A DNA stretch of 64,000 bases from Moniliophthora roreri. Lineage: Eukaryota; Basidiomycota; Agaricomycetes; Agaricales; Marasmiaceae. The DNA is taken from the NCBI GenBank assembly GCA_001466705.2, contig LATX02000206.1, positions 408,312-472,311 on the forward strand, given 5' to 3'. The notes beneath the pieces were generated by a model that was not told the origin of the DNA, ran no database searches, and saw nothing but the letters and a program-made list of their open reading frames with translations. Shown here in pieces: positions 41,244 through 53,956 of the stretch. The translations under genes and the position numbers were made by a program. Positions within the stretch are counted from its first letter, which is position 1; each line of letters starts with the position of its first letter.

Positions 41244-43702
41244 CCTTTCTTCCTTCAAAAGCTTCCTTGGTTCTTCCTTCTTCTTTTCTTCCTTCTTTAC
41301 AACATCTGGACAATCCCTTATTTGGTGTCCTCCCCTTCCACATCGAAAGCATAAGCCTTTAGCCATGTACTCCTTTTGGTCTATTTCTGAGATTTGTTTG
41401 ATGGTGACCTCTTCCTTCTTTTGGAAGCTCCATTGTGGTTTCCTTCCATTATCTTCATCCCACATCTTCCCATACTCCTGGGCCTGTTTATAGCTTTCAT
41501 CAAAAAGGATCGTGGCATTCATCCAATTCTTGATAGTGGTGGGAGTGCCTTCGGGTCAGGTCATGATCTTCAAAACCAGGCTTTTAGGTAATTCTTGTTT
41601 AAAGGCTACAATCTGTGTGGCGTCATTGTACTCTGTTTGCTTGGCCAAATACAAACACTGGTATGTGTATTTATCGGCCCTTTCCTTCATTTTCAAATCT
41701 CAGAGCTTCAACTGGGCTTCCAGAGCAGTGTCGAGAGGTTCGAATGACGTTTTGAAGTCCTCCACGAAGTCTCCCCATGAGACCTTTTCTGCATCCACAT
41801 CAAAGGCAAGCAAAAGGTCTGTTTTCTCATTCTTTCAAAATTCTCCCAGTCTGTCGGTCATGTAGAAAAGAAGGAAGAGCTTCTTCATTTGGTCCATAGT
41901 GAATGTTTTGGGGTTGAGCGCAATGTATAGCAATACTTCTCATAGAAACTTCTTCACATCTTTCCTGTGTCCTGTAAAAGCTCTTGGCAACACTGCCTTT
42001 ACTTCTTTCTCTGCTGCTACCACTTGTACAGGTACTGTAGCACCGATTACTGCTTCAGCTGTTGAGATGTCCTTGGGTTTGCTTCCCAAAGGTTTCCTAT
42101 CTTCTGCCATTTCTTCAAGCTGGGGTTGCTTTGTTGATTGGGGGCTGTTCTTCAGTGCATGAAGGAGTCATTGAAAGGGGTCTAGTTCCTCTGCTGAGGT
42201 CAAGGAGGTATTCAATGTATCTGATTCAGGCCTCTTCAGTGTAGTAGGCAATGGTTCTTCTTCAGATCTGATCTCCTCTGATCCAATCATGATGGATAAT
42301 GGGGTCAAGGTTCTCTTTGTTTCAGAGTGTTCTTGGTGTCTCTGTCAGTGGCCAACTTGTTGGCAATAGCAATGGCGAGGTGGTTAACAGTTCCTTGCGG
42401 AATGCTCTGGTTAATGGTGGGATCGCTTGTCCACCGGGATTCGATATGGATTGGGTTTGTAACCCATGCCGGCGCTCTTCTGCCTCCATGATGTCTTTCT
42501 CCAATTGGGATTCCATCCATAGTGGTGTCTTGTTCTTCTAGGTGATGCCTGAACCTGGATAGGTTGGCAATCGATCAGCTTGACCTTGTGTTACATTACT
42601 TGCACAGCAACATCAACTAACCACTTATAAAAGGTAAAACTCTTTGCAAGCAGCTTCAAGTTCAAGTTAGAGTTTGTCCAGCAGATGCTGAAGTTCAGAG
42701 ATCCTTCAATCAATTGGCTGTGACACAAGTATAAATTAACCAGGTCAAGCTGAGGACTCAGAGTTCTAGCTTGAGCATTTAAATACGTTACAACCTGTCA
42801 TGTAATCTACATTATACAAACGTCCGATGACTACGATGATATAGTAATAAATACCAACACAGTCAGGATATAGCTAAATGTTCTGATAGACAAAGGGGGC
42901 TAGAAAGGTGTAATAAGTCTGATGATAAAGAAGCATAAATGTTCTGATAGGAAAAGGGGGGCTGGGAAGGTGTACATGTCTGATCAAAGGGGAAACATAG
43001 GTAACAGGGTAAGAAAAACATAACACCTGCTGCAAACAATTTAACAATAGATTTAGGTGAACTGGAAGAGGTGATGACTTTCTTTTTTGTAGGATGACGA
43101 CTGGAATTTCATGGCAAATGGTTAGTTGGACAGAGAAGTATTTCAAATGCAGATATCTGAGCATAGAACAGGGGTAATGTTACAAACTTTCTTTTCATAC
43201 CTTGTACTATCATCCACTCCAGCGCTTCTGTGAGCACTTCATTTCTTTTTGTCTTTTATGCTACTCATTAACATCTGGACATATCCACTTTCCTGGTTCC
43301 CATTTTAGTCTATCTTATCTATTTTCTTCTGTATGATTTCACTCTTCTTTATGATATCATCATTGACTTCATTATTCTTTCCAGTTCTATCTGATTCTAT
43401 CTGCTAAAGATATCTCGCTCTGACCTACGATGTTGACATCCAAATCAAAACACCAGACTATACTGATGCATGTCAGCTACCCTTTTAGTAGACTGATACA
43501 ATGTTTCTCTTATTGGAAAACATGCCTCTTGCATTAAAAACTAAGCTCTTCCTAGCTTTCATTTATATCTCTGGTTTGGGTTACAATCTCAGGTCTCAAC
43601 TAGCCTGTGCCTCTTGCACAACTAAATAAGCTAGAGCCCAAAGTGGTTGAAAAATACTGATTGCTGGTAGCTCTTCTACCTGAACAACAACATCATACAC
43701 TC
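41244..43702. repeat. Contig-overlap duplicate of 38784-41242 (offset 2460)
   Basis: Repeats part of element D gag, its LTR (42589-43025), the ORF4 relic, the partial G LTR and the start of the dispersed repeat without visible change. It starts at the join at 41243, and its source ends there. Read as one locus assembled twice. Confidence 0.82.
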
Positions 43703-44667
43703 TGGTAATTGGTGGGCAGTATCTCTCCTGCTTTCCACCTACAAAACACGTCCCTTTATATACCCTACAATATAAATAATCTAATATATCTGTCACAAAT
43801 ACAAATAAAACTGAGTTGGGTGATAAATATTATATAAACTGAGCTGTGTTTGGTAATTTCTCTGTCACAGTGTCTGATTGTAGTCAGGCTTCATAGCCAT
43901 AATCTCTTTTATTCTTTTTCTTTGATGATTGTGCAGTCTTCTGACACTAACTGTTTGCAATTTTCTCTATCAAACAGCTCTCCTTCCAACTCTATTTGAA
44001 AATATTATACTTCCATACTGCTCCACACAGTTCCTTCCTTCTCCATCTTCTATCATCTGCTCTATGGACATGCAATATGCTTCCTTTTCTGTGTCTAAAG
44101 CATATGTGTGGGCTCAGCCATGCTGCCTTCTCATCATACAGCTTTGTCTTCCATTCTTCTATAATACAGGCACCCTTCCAGTAGCCGATCATCTATTTCA
44201 TTCTTAAATTTGACATTCGGTATCTCAAGTATCCCTCACTGAAAATTTGTCATCCTCTGTTTCATATCCATTTCTCGATAATATTCTCATATGTGTATCA
44301 TTGAAGGCTTTTATTCTTCCTTCAAGTTGGGTATAGATTGGAAATATTGTTAAAAGTGAAAATATTCCCTTTGGTATGCTTTCGATAGAGAAGTATTATG
44401 TGGTGTTATTCTCTACAGGTTTCAGGATGCTCCTCTGTGTTCAGATTCGCCATTTATTTTCATACTAGCAGTGGCCAGGTACCCTTGTATGGCCTACTAT
44501 CAACCATTACTCTGCTAATATTTTATATCCTCCTCTACTACTTGCTTTGACTAGCTGCTCAGGGCTCACACTAGTCCTCAATTCCCTTATCTATATCATT
44601 TTCAACTATAAAAGTGCAAAATATTCTCTATTTGCATGCGAAATAAAAGGTAAAAGTTATGCATATC
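43703..44667. other. Second, diverged copy of the 27.4-28.3 kb repeat
   Basis: Follows 27359-28285 with many transitions and small indels. Ends within AAAAGTTATGCATATCA, where it meets the ORF3 relic. No gene supported. Confidence 0.55.
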
Positions 44668-45384
44668 AGCAGCATAGATGGGGGTGTCAGGAATCAGGGA
44701 GTCGGCAGTTCAGGACATTGAGGGTGAGGTTGTTCTGTTGGACTCTGCGATAGGGGAGTGTACTGGGTAGAGAAGAGTTTGCTCATTGGGAGGTAGAGAT
44801 GCCATTCACATTCCTCTAGGATTGGTGCGAGATATGTCCAAGCATTTACTTGTGTCAGTCTCGGGGAAATAAGTCAATCGCTATCTGAGGTCAAGGAGGA
44901 ACTGGCCTTGAGTGACCTTACCTGCTCTTCTAAGTTTTCTTTGGTGATTTCTGGCTGTGAGGAGAAAAGCGGGCTCATTGGGGCTGATGTCATTGTCAGT
45001 TGGAAAGAGTTTGTCACTAGTATCTGTTTTAGGAACAACTACATGAAGCAGAAGGACTTTGATATCAGAAGGAGGATGGGGTACTGAGATTGGTCCATTT
45101 ATAGTAAAATCTTCATCTTCAGTAAGACCTCAAGCAAACATTTCCATTTGTTGATCGATTCGGATGATGGATTCACTCATCATTTGACATTGTCCTCGTA
45201 AGAAGAGCAAGCATCCATATAATGCTCTTTGTCGATCATCATGTTCGACAGCTCTAGCTATTTCATTGTCATGGTGTTTGGCATTAAGAATGTAGAGGAG
45301 TTTGAAGACAGTGGGATGGAAAGGACCGGTGTGAGTACGATCCTCAGAGAAGAGTTGGGTTTGTTCAGCAGAAGAAGAAGACAT
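44668..45384 (-). pseudogene. ORF3 relic of element F, N-terminal part
   Basis: Starts MSSSSAEQTQLFSEDRTHTG at 45384, shortly after the pol stop. The conserved segment VFKLLYILNAKHHDNEIARA continues with LFLRGQCQMMSESIIRIDQQ, aligning with the N-terminal segment of E1, A and E2 ORF3. A stop follows about 84 codons in. The C-terminal knuckle half is absent because the copy is cut by the repeat at 44667. Confidence 0.6.
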
Positions 45385-45926
45385 GACAATGGAATGTATG
45401 AAGGTTTAGCACAGGTTGTGCTCGATTTTATAATCCAAATAAAGCTCCATGGAATGTTTCAGTCCACTCAGCTTTAGCCATTGGTTGTGTGACAAGTCAT
45501 ATCCTTTCTAGGAAACAAGGTACTCTATCGGCTTCTTTCATTTCCCTTTTGGTCTATATCCAATGATCACTTCAACTTTGAATTCCTCTTGTCCTTCTAC
45601 TATATCTGGTGGAGGTTTTAGAAAGTTTGGTCTATGGATTTCGTTTTCCTTATATGAGCTAAGAAGCCCAGTGTGGAATACAGGGTGGATTCTCCATTGG
45701 AAGGGTAGTTTCAATTTGTATGTCACTGGACCCAAGATTTCTTCAATTTTGAATAGCCCTTCACGTTTTGGGGATAGCTTTGGGAATGGATATCTGAGTG
45801 ATAAATTCTTTCTCTCTAACCAGACCTTCTGTCCCTTCTTGAATTTATCAAAGGCTCTGCCATTCCTTTCCCATATTCTTTGAGCAGAGATATCCAGCAG
45901 TGCTGACATTTCTTCTCACAACTTCT
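45385..45926 (-). pseudogene. Integrase C-terminus and chromodomain of element F
   Basis: Contains MSALLDISAQRIWERNGRAF, then FKKGQKVWLERKNLSLRYPF, GLFKIEEILGPVTYKLKLPF and a chromodomain (EYLVSWKGYDLSHNQW) close to that of E2. One stop sits between the two modules (after RPKGK). The upstream pol is replaced by the CACTA element and repeat R. Confidence 0.75.
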
Positions 45927-45929
45927 TTA

Positions 45930-46630
45930 CACTATGTATGAGGTGTTCTTTTAATGCTATTAATACAAAGAAAATACACTCAGAAAATTCTATTAGTTTC
46001 AAGTTATCATCACATATTGAAAACAGCAAGCATACTCTGGATTTTAATTTCCAGAAGAGTCTGTGTTTTTTTATTATTTTATGATAATGAAATTATAGAA
46101 TTATCCTTTAATTTTCTAATTACAAATATACTAAATTTTCTGCCTTATAAAATAGTGAGAAAGATAAATATAATATTTTGAATTTTATATCAAAGGAAAC
46201 ATGTTAAATACAAAAGGAAAACTATATGAAAACTATCTAAAAACTACTTTAAGATATAGTGTTTTCACATGATTTTCCTACCATTTTCCTAGTGTTTTCC
46301 TAGTGTTTTCTCTGACTTTCCCACAATAGAAAATGTGGAATTTTTATCTTATCTTATCAGCATTTTCTGAGGATTTTCAACCAGAGAAAATTTAATGTTT
46401 TCTCAGTATAGAAATTATTCTAATATATTTTATTATCTATTAATTCTCAGAATTTGAAAATTCCATATCTTTTGCTGCTGAAAATTTAGTATTCTCCAGG
46501 CATATTCTTGTTGAGAGGACATAATTGAAATTTAGAATTTATATATAGTTTTATAAAAATTCTCTTTGCAAGAAGATTAAGTGTTTTCTCAATCAGAAAA
46601 CCATGTTAAAAGAACACCTTATATGTAGTG
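45930..46630. mobile_element. CACTA-type MITE copy 3, 701 bp
   Basis: Termini CACTATGTATGAGGTGTTCTTTT and AAAAGAACACCTTATATGTAGTG. Flanking triplets TTA and TTT match at two of three bases. The left flank is integrase and the right flank is repeat R, so one side was rearranged after insertion. More diverged from copies 1 and 2 than they are from each other. Confidence 0.8.
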
Positions 46631-47083
46631 TTTAGTGCACTTGGCACTTTTCTAAGAGATAACTTTACACCAAAAGTTCTGGTGGCTTTTGGAGTGTGGC
46701 CTGTGTTGGGTATCAGGTTGTGACACACTTAGAGTCTTAACAAAGGAATTGGGCTGGCGATTAAGCTCTTTGTAGAAACTGGTCTAGGACCTTTTCCAGT
46801 ACACTGTGTACTGTAGTTGTCTTCAAGAAGTCTTAAACTCCATAGGGTCAGACTATATCAGCTACTGAGTCTTTTGGTGGGACTGTAGCTCTTGTGTTTT
46901 GTGCTTTGTGCACCATATTCTTGTGTGTGTTTGTGTGTTTGGATATAAACCCTTTTAAAACCCATATATACTCCTCTAGAGGTGAACACTTTGAAAGAGA
47001 TTGCTTTTGCACAACAATCTGAGTTAGACTTTTGGAGGTTATCTTTTGGGTAGTTTTCCACTAGTCTTATCTTAGACAAATTA
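46631..47083 (+). repeat. Dispersed repeat R, copy 2
   Basis: Aligns with 34068-34588 (shared GCACTTTTCTAAGAGA, GTATCAGGTTGTGACACACT, TTTTGGAGGTTATCTTTT) with an internal deletion. It ends at the same CTTAGACAAATTA. Confidence 0.6.
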
Positions 47084-48135
47084 CCACTGATATCTATTCC
47101 TTTATTAGATTGGAATTGGTGGTTTCTGGCCTACTTACAACCAAGGACCTTCACAGTGACACTTTACTGCAATGTAGTGGACTAGTATAGTCTACTAAGC
47201 CTCAACTAAGTTGTTTCACAGTGCTATCTGAGAGACTGATTGGTTCATTGACAACTAGTGCTTAAGTTGTGTGTATACACAGGTCTGTATTCTGCACTAA
47301 TTTAGAAATTAGACATGCAAATGCACTGCTATGTGTCTGTGCCAAAAATAGGGCACATTAGTGGGACAGAAGGAGATTGAATATGACAGATGTCTAGACC
47401 ATAATATCCACCAATCTGATGGTAGAAAGCAGCTATGCAGAAGTAAACCAGTGGAAAGAGAAACATACTCATGTACACAGCCAGTCCAGAACCAGTGGCT
47501 ATGCAGAAAGATTGTTTGACCCAGCAACACTCTGTGCAGGGTCCAAAACATAATAAATCAACCATTTGGTCACCAAATATACCCAACATGGCTAATTGTT
47601 ATGTGGAATCAGACTTTTTATATACAAATGTGTATGATTTATACTCTAAAACTAGATTACACTTGTTTATCTCTTATTTTGTTATTTCCAATTATCATTC
47701 TGTATATAAAGAGCTGTACTTGTAGATGCAGGCTCAAGCACCAACTGGTACTTGCATTATATAGCCCTGTGCAGTGTCAATTTAGACCTCTGTGCAGCTT
47801 CTTAGACCAAGTCTCCATGCACTTGCCAGTCAGTTGCTTCTAGTAGAGCCAAGATTCCTATATATCTTGCCTCACTGTATACATTCTTTTATAACTAACC
47901 AATAAACCATTTATTTAAAACCTATACTTTGTGACTCTTGAGTGCAACACTTAAGTCATCCTAACTAGAGTCTTTAGACTCTACACTCTTATACTAACTT
48001 GAGCTGGTCAATTGAAATATAAAGGGTTCTGTCCCCTTTTCACCCCAAATTGCACTTGAGATAGACTTAGTCTCCTAGTAGACTTATACAGTGCTTTATC
48101 ACTCTTAGAAGCTTCTATTGTGGGTTTTGGTGTGT

Positions 48136-48140
<5 letters not shown>
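47084..48140. other. CpG-poor sequence, no supported gene
   Basis: A minus frame at 47309-47589 is Cys- and aromatic-rich ([15 protein letters not shown]) and would look membrane-like, but has no homology I recognise. The sequence near 47880-48010 (AATAAACCATTTATTTAAAACC) resembles an LTR 3' region. Confidence 0.25.

Positions 48141-48194
<54 letters not shown>
48141..48194 (+). repeat. (GT)n microsatellite, about 27 units
   Basis: Uninterrupted alternating GT from 48141 to 48194, preceded by GTGTGTATTTT. No coding context. Confidence 0.95.
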
Positions 48195-48196
<2 letters not shown>

Positions 48197-48420
48197 TAGC
48201 AGCACTTATTTGCAGAAGTCCTTTTAGAGTGAAGATAGCTTGTAGCAGCTCTTTATAGAAGATAGAGTTTCTGCCTTTTCAACAGCCAAACAACTAAGGG
48301 AGAGTTGTACAAGGAGTACCATATGTAGGCATGTTTGCTGAAGCTATTGGCAACAGCCCTACTGCCTATGGTGAAGAATCACATGAGATGAAGGGTCCTG
48401 TACAAGAAGTATGAGAAGAG

Positions 48421-49460
48421 CTCAGACAAGAGATTGTGTAGAACAACATTAATCTTCTACTTGAGATAGTGAAGTACTGTACATGCATTTATATACTAAC
48501 TAGACTACTGCAACAAGGCTAACACATGTATTCACATGAGGACAGTGCAGAACATGCTGCAAGAGAATGTGCCATAAGTATACAAACACAGAACAGAAGT
48601 AAACATGAGGGCAGGAACATGTATGCAGAGTTAGCTGCACTGATACTTTGTACAAGTTTCCTCAGCCAAGAGGTATGGGTGTAACAGTTCCTATACAGAA
48701 GGAAAAGAGTGAAGTGAATGATCTTGCAGCAAAACTGTCTAAAATGAAGATTAATGAAAGTAGCTATAGATATATCTACTATAAGGCAGTCAAATTGGAT
48801 CCAATCTTTTCTACACCCTCTATGCAAACTTCACTTGCATCTGTACAATTATGAAAACAGAATAGAGACTGACAACTACCACAATTGCCAAGTCATTCTC
48901 AACAGCAGTGAGAAATACCCCTATATGTACAAGAACCATACCTTTCTACTAGACCATCACCAACCTGTTATGCATGTGGAGGAGTAGGCCACCAGATTAG
49001 GTCAAGAAAGGAATAGTTACATGAAGTCAAGACAGAAGAACTATATTCTCAGATGGTTACCAGATTAAATGGGTTCCAGGAGAAACCTTAATTAAAGCTA
49101 TTAGCTGACAGTCTAATATTCCAACAGGAGTGTCACACTTGATGACTTTGACTGATTAAGCTACAAACTATGTAACAGAAGAACAAAGCTTATATGAGAA
49201 AGACAACTGGTTGTTGTATGAAGAAGATGGTAGTATGTATGATGCAGACAGTAATGACATAAAAGTGAATAATATGATGCCTGCTCAACATGCAGAGAAA
49301 AACATAACAGAAAATAGATGGGAGAAATTTGATAGAGTTTATGTTCTACTCAATACAAAGGTAAAAGCTATAGAAGATAATATAGGGATACTCAAAGCCA
49401 GAACCTGCCACTTGACAATCAGAAAAAATGGTGCCACTGAAGGAGAACAAAAAATAATAT
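48421..49460 (+). pseudogene. Gag-like relic with damaged zinc knuckle
   Basis: Plus-strand frames contain YKFPQPRGMGVTVPIQ, then VNDLAAKLSKMKINESSYRY. After a frameshift comes CYACGGVGHQIRSRKE, a knuckle keeping C-x2-C-x4-H but lacking the last Cys. A later tract starts YVTEEQSLYEKDNWLLYEED. This pattern is that of a Gag-related protein from a retroelement family distinct from A and E2. Several stops, no LTR nearby, and almost no CpG: an old relic. Repeated at 50174-51213 as an assembly duplicate. Confidence 0.4.
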
Positions 49461-49859
49461 AATAGAAAGAGCCTGGAGTGCTGGTAAAAGACTAGAAGGC
49501 AGTGGTTTCTATCAGGAAGACTCCACACAATAAAAGCTGGTGAAGGTTGTACATTAGACAGATCACAACCTATTCATAGAACCTATATTCAGATATACCT
49601 TTCAAACTATAGCCAGTATAACACTATATTGACCTCTGACAGGCATTAGGAATGGTGTCCAAGTATAGATTCATGCTGCACCAGAGGTAACAAGGACACA
49701 GTAGTTAGCAGAGGTTCTCAGAGCTCTGAATAGAAGCACTCACTTCATTGGAACTATAGAGGTAAGATTTATGTCAGTGGTACTGCATTACATCACTTGA
49801 TCAGAACACATACTCTTCAGAGGAAGAGTCCTAGACATAATATTTATGTCAGAAAGGCT

Positions 49860-50172
49860 GTATTATCACAGATTGCAGGAACACTCACTTGCTGGAAGTC
49901 AGAATCAAGTCCAGAACAGTCAGTGGGGCTCTATTATCACAGATTGCAGAAACACTCACTTGCTGAGAGTCAGAATCATGTTCAGGACAATCAGTGGGGC
50001 CCTATTGTCACAGATTGCAGCAACACTCACTTGCTGAGAGTCAGAATCAAGTCCAGGACAGTCAGTTGAGCCTTATTGTCACAGATTGCAGGAACACTCA
50101 CTTGCTGAGAGTCAGAATCAAGTCCAGGACAGTCAGTGGGGCCCTATTGTCACAGATTGCAGCAACACTCAC
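49860..50172 (+). repeat. 71-bp tandem repeat, first (truncated) array
   Basis: About 4.4 units with the period-71 landmark CAGATTGCAGNAACACTCAC. Stops at the contig join at 50173, as expected for an assembly break inside a tandem repeat. Confidence 0.9.
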
Positions 50173-50173
50173 N

Positions 50174-51925
50174 CTCAGACAAGAGATTGTGTAGAACAAC
50201 ATTAATCTTCTACTTGAGATAGTGAAGTACTGTACATGCATTTATATACTAACTAGACTACTGCAACAAGGCTAACACATGTATTCACATGAGGACAGTG
50301 CAGAACATGCTGCAAGAGAATGTGCCATAAGTATACAAACACAGAACAGAAGTAAACATGAGGGCAGGAACATGTATGCAGAGTTAGCTGCACTGATACT
50401 TTGTACAAGTTTCCTCAGCCAAGAGGTATGGGTGTAACAGTTCCTATACAGAAGGAAAAGAGTGAAGTGAATGATCTTGCAGCAAAACTGTCTAAAATGA
50501 AGATTAATGAAAGTAGCTATAGATATATCTACTATAAGGCAGTCAAATTGGATCCAATCTTTTCTACACCCTCTATGCAAACTTCACTTGCATCTGTACA
50601 ATTATGAAAACAGAATAGAGACTGACAACTACCACAATTGCCAAGTCATTCTCAACAGCAGTGAGAAATACCCCTATATGTACAAGAACCATACCTTTCT
50701 ACTAGACCATCACCAACCTGTTATGCATGTGGAGGAGTAGGCCACCAGATTAGGTCAAGAAAGGAATAGTTACATGAAGTCAAGACAGAAGAACTATATT
50801 CTCAGATGGTTACCAGATTAAATGGGTTCCAGGAGAAACCTTAATTAAAGCTATTAGCTGACAGTCTAATATTCCAACAGGAGTGTCACACTTGATGACT
50901 TTGACTGATTAAGCTACAAACTATGTAACAGAAGAACAAAGCTTATATGAGAAAGACAACTGGTTGTTGTATGAAGAAGATGGTAGTATGTATGATGCAG
51001 ACAGTAATGACATAAAAGTGAATAATATGATGCCTGCTCAACATGCAGAGAAAAACATAACAGAAAATAGATGGGAGAAATTTGATAGAGTTTATGTTCT
51101 ACTCAATACAAAGGTAAAAGCTATAGAAGATAATATAGGGATACTCAAAGCCAGAACCTGCCACTTGACAATCAGAAAAAATGGTGCCACTGAAGGAGAA
51201 CAAAAAATAATATAATAGAAAGAGCCTGGAGTGCTGGTAAAAGACTAGAAGGCAGTGGTTTCTATCAGGAAGACTCCACACAATAAAAGCTGGTGAAGGT
51301 TGTACATTAGACAGATCACAACCTATTCATAGAACCTATATTCAGATATACCTTTCAAACTATAGCCAGTATAACACTATATTGACCTCTGACAGGCATT
51401 AGGAATGGTGTCCAAGTATAGATTCATGCTGCACCAGAGGTAACAAGGACACAGTAGTTAGCAGAGGTTCTCAGAGCTCTGAATAGAAGCACTCACTTCA
51501 TTGGAACTATAGAGGTAAGATTTATGTCAGTGGTACTGCATTACATCACTTGATCAGAACACATACTCTTCAGAGGAAGAGTCCTAGACATAATATTTAT
51601 GTCAGAAAGGCTGTATTATCACAGATTGCAGGAACACTCACTTGCTGGAAGTCAGAATCAAGTCCAGAACAGTCAGTGGGGCTCTATTATCACAGATTGC
51701 AGAAACACTCACTTGCTGAGAGTCAGAATCATGTTCAGGACAATCAGTGGGGCCCTATTGTCACAGATTGCAGCAACACTCACTTGCTGAGAGTCAGAAT
51801 CAAGTCCAGGACAGTCAGTTGAGCCTTATTGTCACAGATTGCAGGAACACTCACTTGCTGAGAGTCAGAATCAAGTCCAGGACAGTCAGTGGGGCCCTAT
51901 TGTCACACATTGCAGCAACACTCAC
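50174..51925. repeat. Contig-overlap duplicate of 48421-50172 (offset 1753)
   Basis: Identical to 48421-50172 except for a single change near the end (CACAG versus CACAC in the tandem array). Read as an unmerged overlap. Confidence 0.82.
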
Positions 51926-52330
51926 TGGCTGAGAGTCAGAATCAAGTCCAGGACAGTCAGTGGGACCCTTTTGTTACACATTGCAGGAACACTCACAAGC
52001 TGAGAGTCAGAATCAAGTACAGAACAGTCAGTGGGGCCCTATTGTCACAGATTGTAGGAACACTCACTCGCTGAGAGTCAGAATCAAGTCCAGAACAGTC
52101 AGTGGGGCCCTATTGTCACAGATTGCAGCAACACTCACAATCTGAGAGTCAGAATCAAGTCCAGGACAGTCAGTGGGGCCATATTGTTACAGATTGCAGG
52201 AACACTCACATTCTAAGAGTCAGAATCAAGTCCACAACAATCAGCAGCTCTATTGTCATAGTTTGTGGAAACATTCACATTCTGACATTCATAATCAAGT
52301 CCAGAACAGTAAGTAGTAATTTATCTGCCA
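51613..52330 (+). repeat. 71-bp tandem repeat, full array of about ten units
   Basis: Units of 71 bp built on TTGCTGAGAGTCAGAATCAA and GACAGTCAGTGGGGCCCTAT. Units diverge progressively toward the right end. As 71 is not a multiple of three, each strand's frames rotate through the units; the apparent 61-codon frames are a by-product. Confidence 0.92.
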
Positions 52331-53956
52331 TTAATATAGACACTCAACTGTCTGGTTGTTGTTGAAAAAATTGTCAACATCTGTTTCAAAAATATATAGC
52401 TCTGTATTACCTGCATTATGTGAAGATTTTGCAGCATATTTATACTCCTATCCTTATTTTGCCTTTCATTACTGCTGGCTCCACTATAGTCTTGGCCCTC
52501 TTCAAATGCTTGAAATCTCCCAAGGCATTCTGAGTTACAACTGTGACAATTTTAGCAAGGAAAAACTTCCAATCACAGTCACTAGAACTTACCAATGTCC
52601 TGCCATATTTAACTCTGGCTCCTGACTACTATTCCAAGTCTTGCAAATTGGACATTCATATTCACTAGAGATTCTCTTCTTTTTCTGCCATAGAATAACA
52701 CTCATCACAATCTTTGTCCCAGGCATTGCTCTTGCCTATTGTTCCTCCCCACTTCCAAGCCTGATAACCTGCCTGCCTTCATCAATTGCCAGGCTATACT
52801 GACCTTCTTCTACAAATTTGAGTAATACATCACTGATTGATTCCCTTCAGTTGTAGAAGAACCACTTCAGGTATTTTCCAACAGACTAGAGGTATTATAA
52901 CAGTTCCATGAATGTAACATACTATTCAAATACCCACATACCTTTAAATCTAATTGTCCTCCAGCAGGAATTTGGAACTCTTGACCCTGCTGCATCTCTA
53001 ATATTGAGTACAGGAGTAACAAAGGTTCCTGATGTTCAAATGTTAAAGCATAAGACCTCAAGGCCAACATGATAGGCACTCAACTCACCAGTGGTGACTG
53101 AGAGATTACTATACACATTATTGAACTGTCCACCCATAATAGTAAACCCTGAGTTGCCTTGAAACATTGTTAAGGCAGGATGCTGGAGTGGTAGGTTATT
53201 GGAGTTCTGAGGAGCAGAAGCAGGGTAGGCTGTTGGTGGGGTTGCTTGCTTTGGGTAGAGTGTTGGAAGTTGCTTGCTGCAGTAATACAAGGCCTACCTC
53301 AGGCTGTGAGTTTAATGTAGTCAAAGGGGCAGACACCTCTGAGGCAGGCAATCTGGTGAAAAAATTTAGTTTTAGGATGGTGATACAGGTGACTAAGAAT
53401 GCACACATTGGAGAGAACTGCTTTGCAAAGGACCGCAATGACTCTGCCTTTAAGGCCTCTGAACAAATCCATAAGTTTGAGGCTTATGTTTTGTGCTCAG
53501 AATGAGACATATTTCGATGGTGACAGTAATTGGAGAAGTTGAGTAGAATGTCAAGAGAAGGAGGACAGGGAAGTAGAGCTCAAAGCCCACAAGTCGGCCT
53601 TGTGTTTGCCTTGTGACGACCCTCAAAGATTCAGGTTGTCATCCACCTGTCAGGCTGACAGTTATTGATGTGTTTTGATCTATTGCCAAATTACCAGTTT
53701 GGGTCAGCTTGTCTGAAACTTCTATCCAGAGAAAGACTGGGTCATTATGCTGGCTAACTGGTTCATCAGCTCACTTCATTAGCTGCACATCTTTTCTGTC
53801 TACCACTTGGCCTTGTTTGTATCACAGTAGCATAGCCAAACAAGTCCTCATGTTTATGAGGCACTTATACCGCTGCCATCATTATTGTCAGCAAGCCTTG
53901 TTTATTTTGCCCCAATTTATTTTCTTTCACCAATTTCACCCTTACTAATTGTCATG
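52331..53956 (-). other. Host-gene fragments, no complete gene
   Basis: On the minus strand around 53170-53090 lies MFQGNSGFTIMGGQFNNVYS, the GG-x-F-x-x-V pattern that, from memory, starts many mushroom NACHT-type proteins. No ATPase domain follows. Near 52650 the minus strand shows ECPICKTWNSSQ, a lone CxxC. The rest is CpG-poor and unassigned. Confidence 0.3.

Noticed and set aside
47309..47589. Cys-rich, membrane-like minus-strand frames
   Set aside because: No recognisable family, no splice or start context, and a CpG-poor repeat setting. Overlapping frames in two registers look equally good.
49860..52330. 71-bp repeats considered as a CRISPR array
   Set aside because: Repeats are directly adjacent with no unique spacers, and the setting is a eukaryotic retroelement relic.
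52867..53505. Several overlapping frames suggesting a complete host gene
   Set aside because: Only the short GG-x-F-x-x-V segment is recognisable. No consistent exon chain could be built on either strand.
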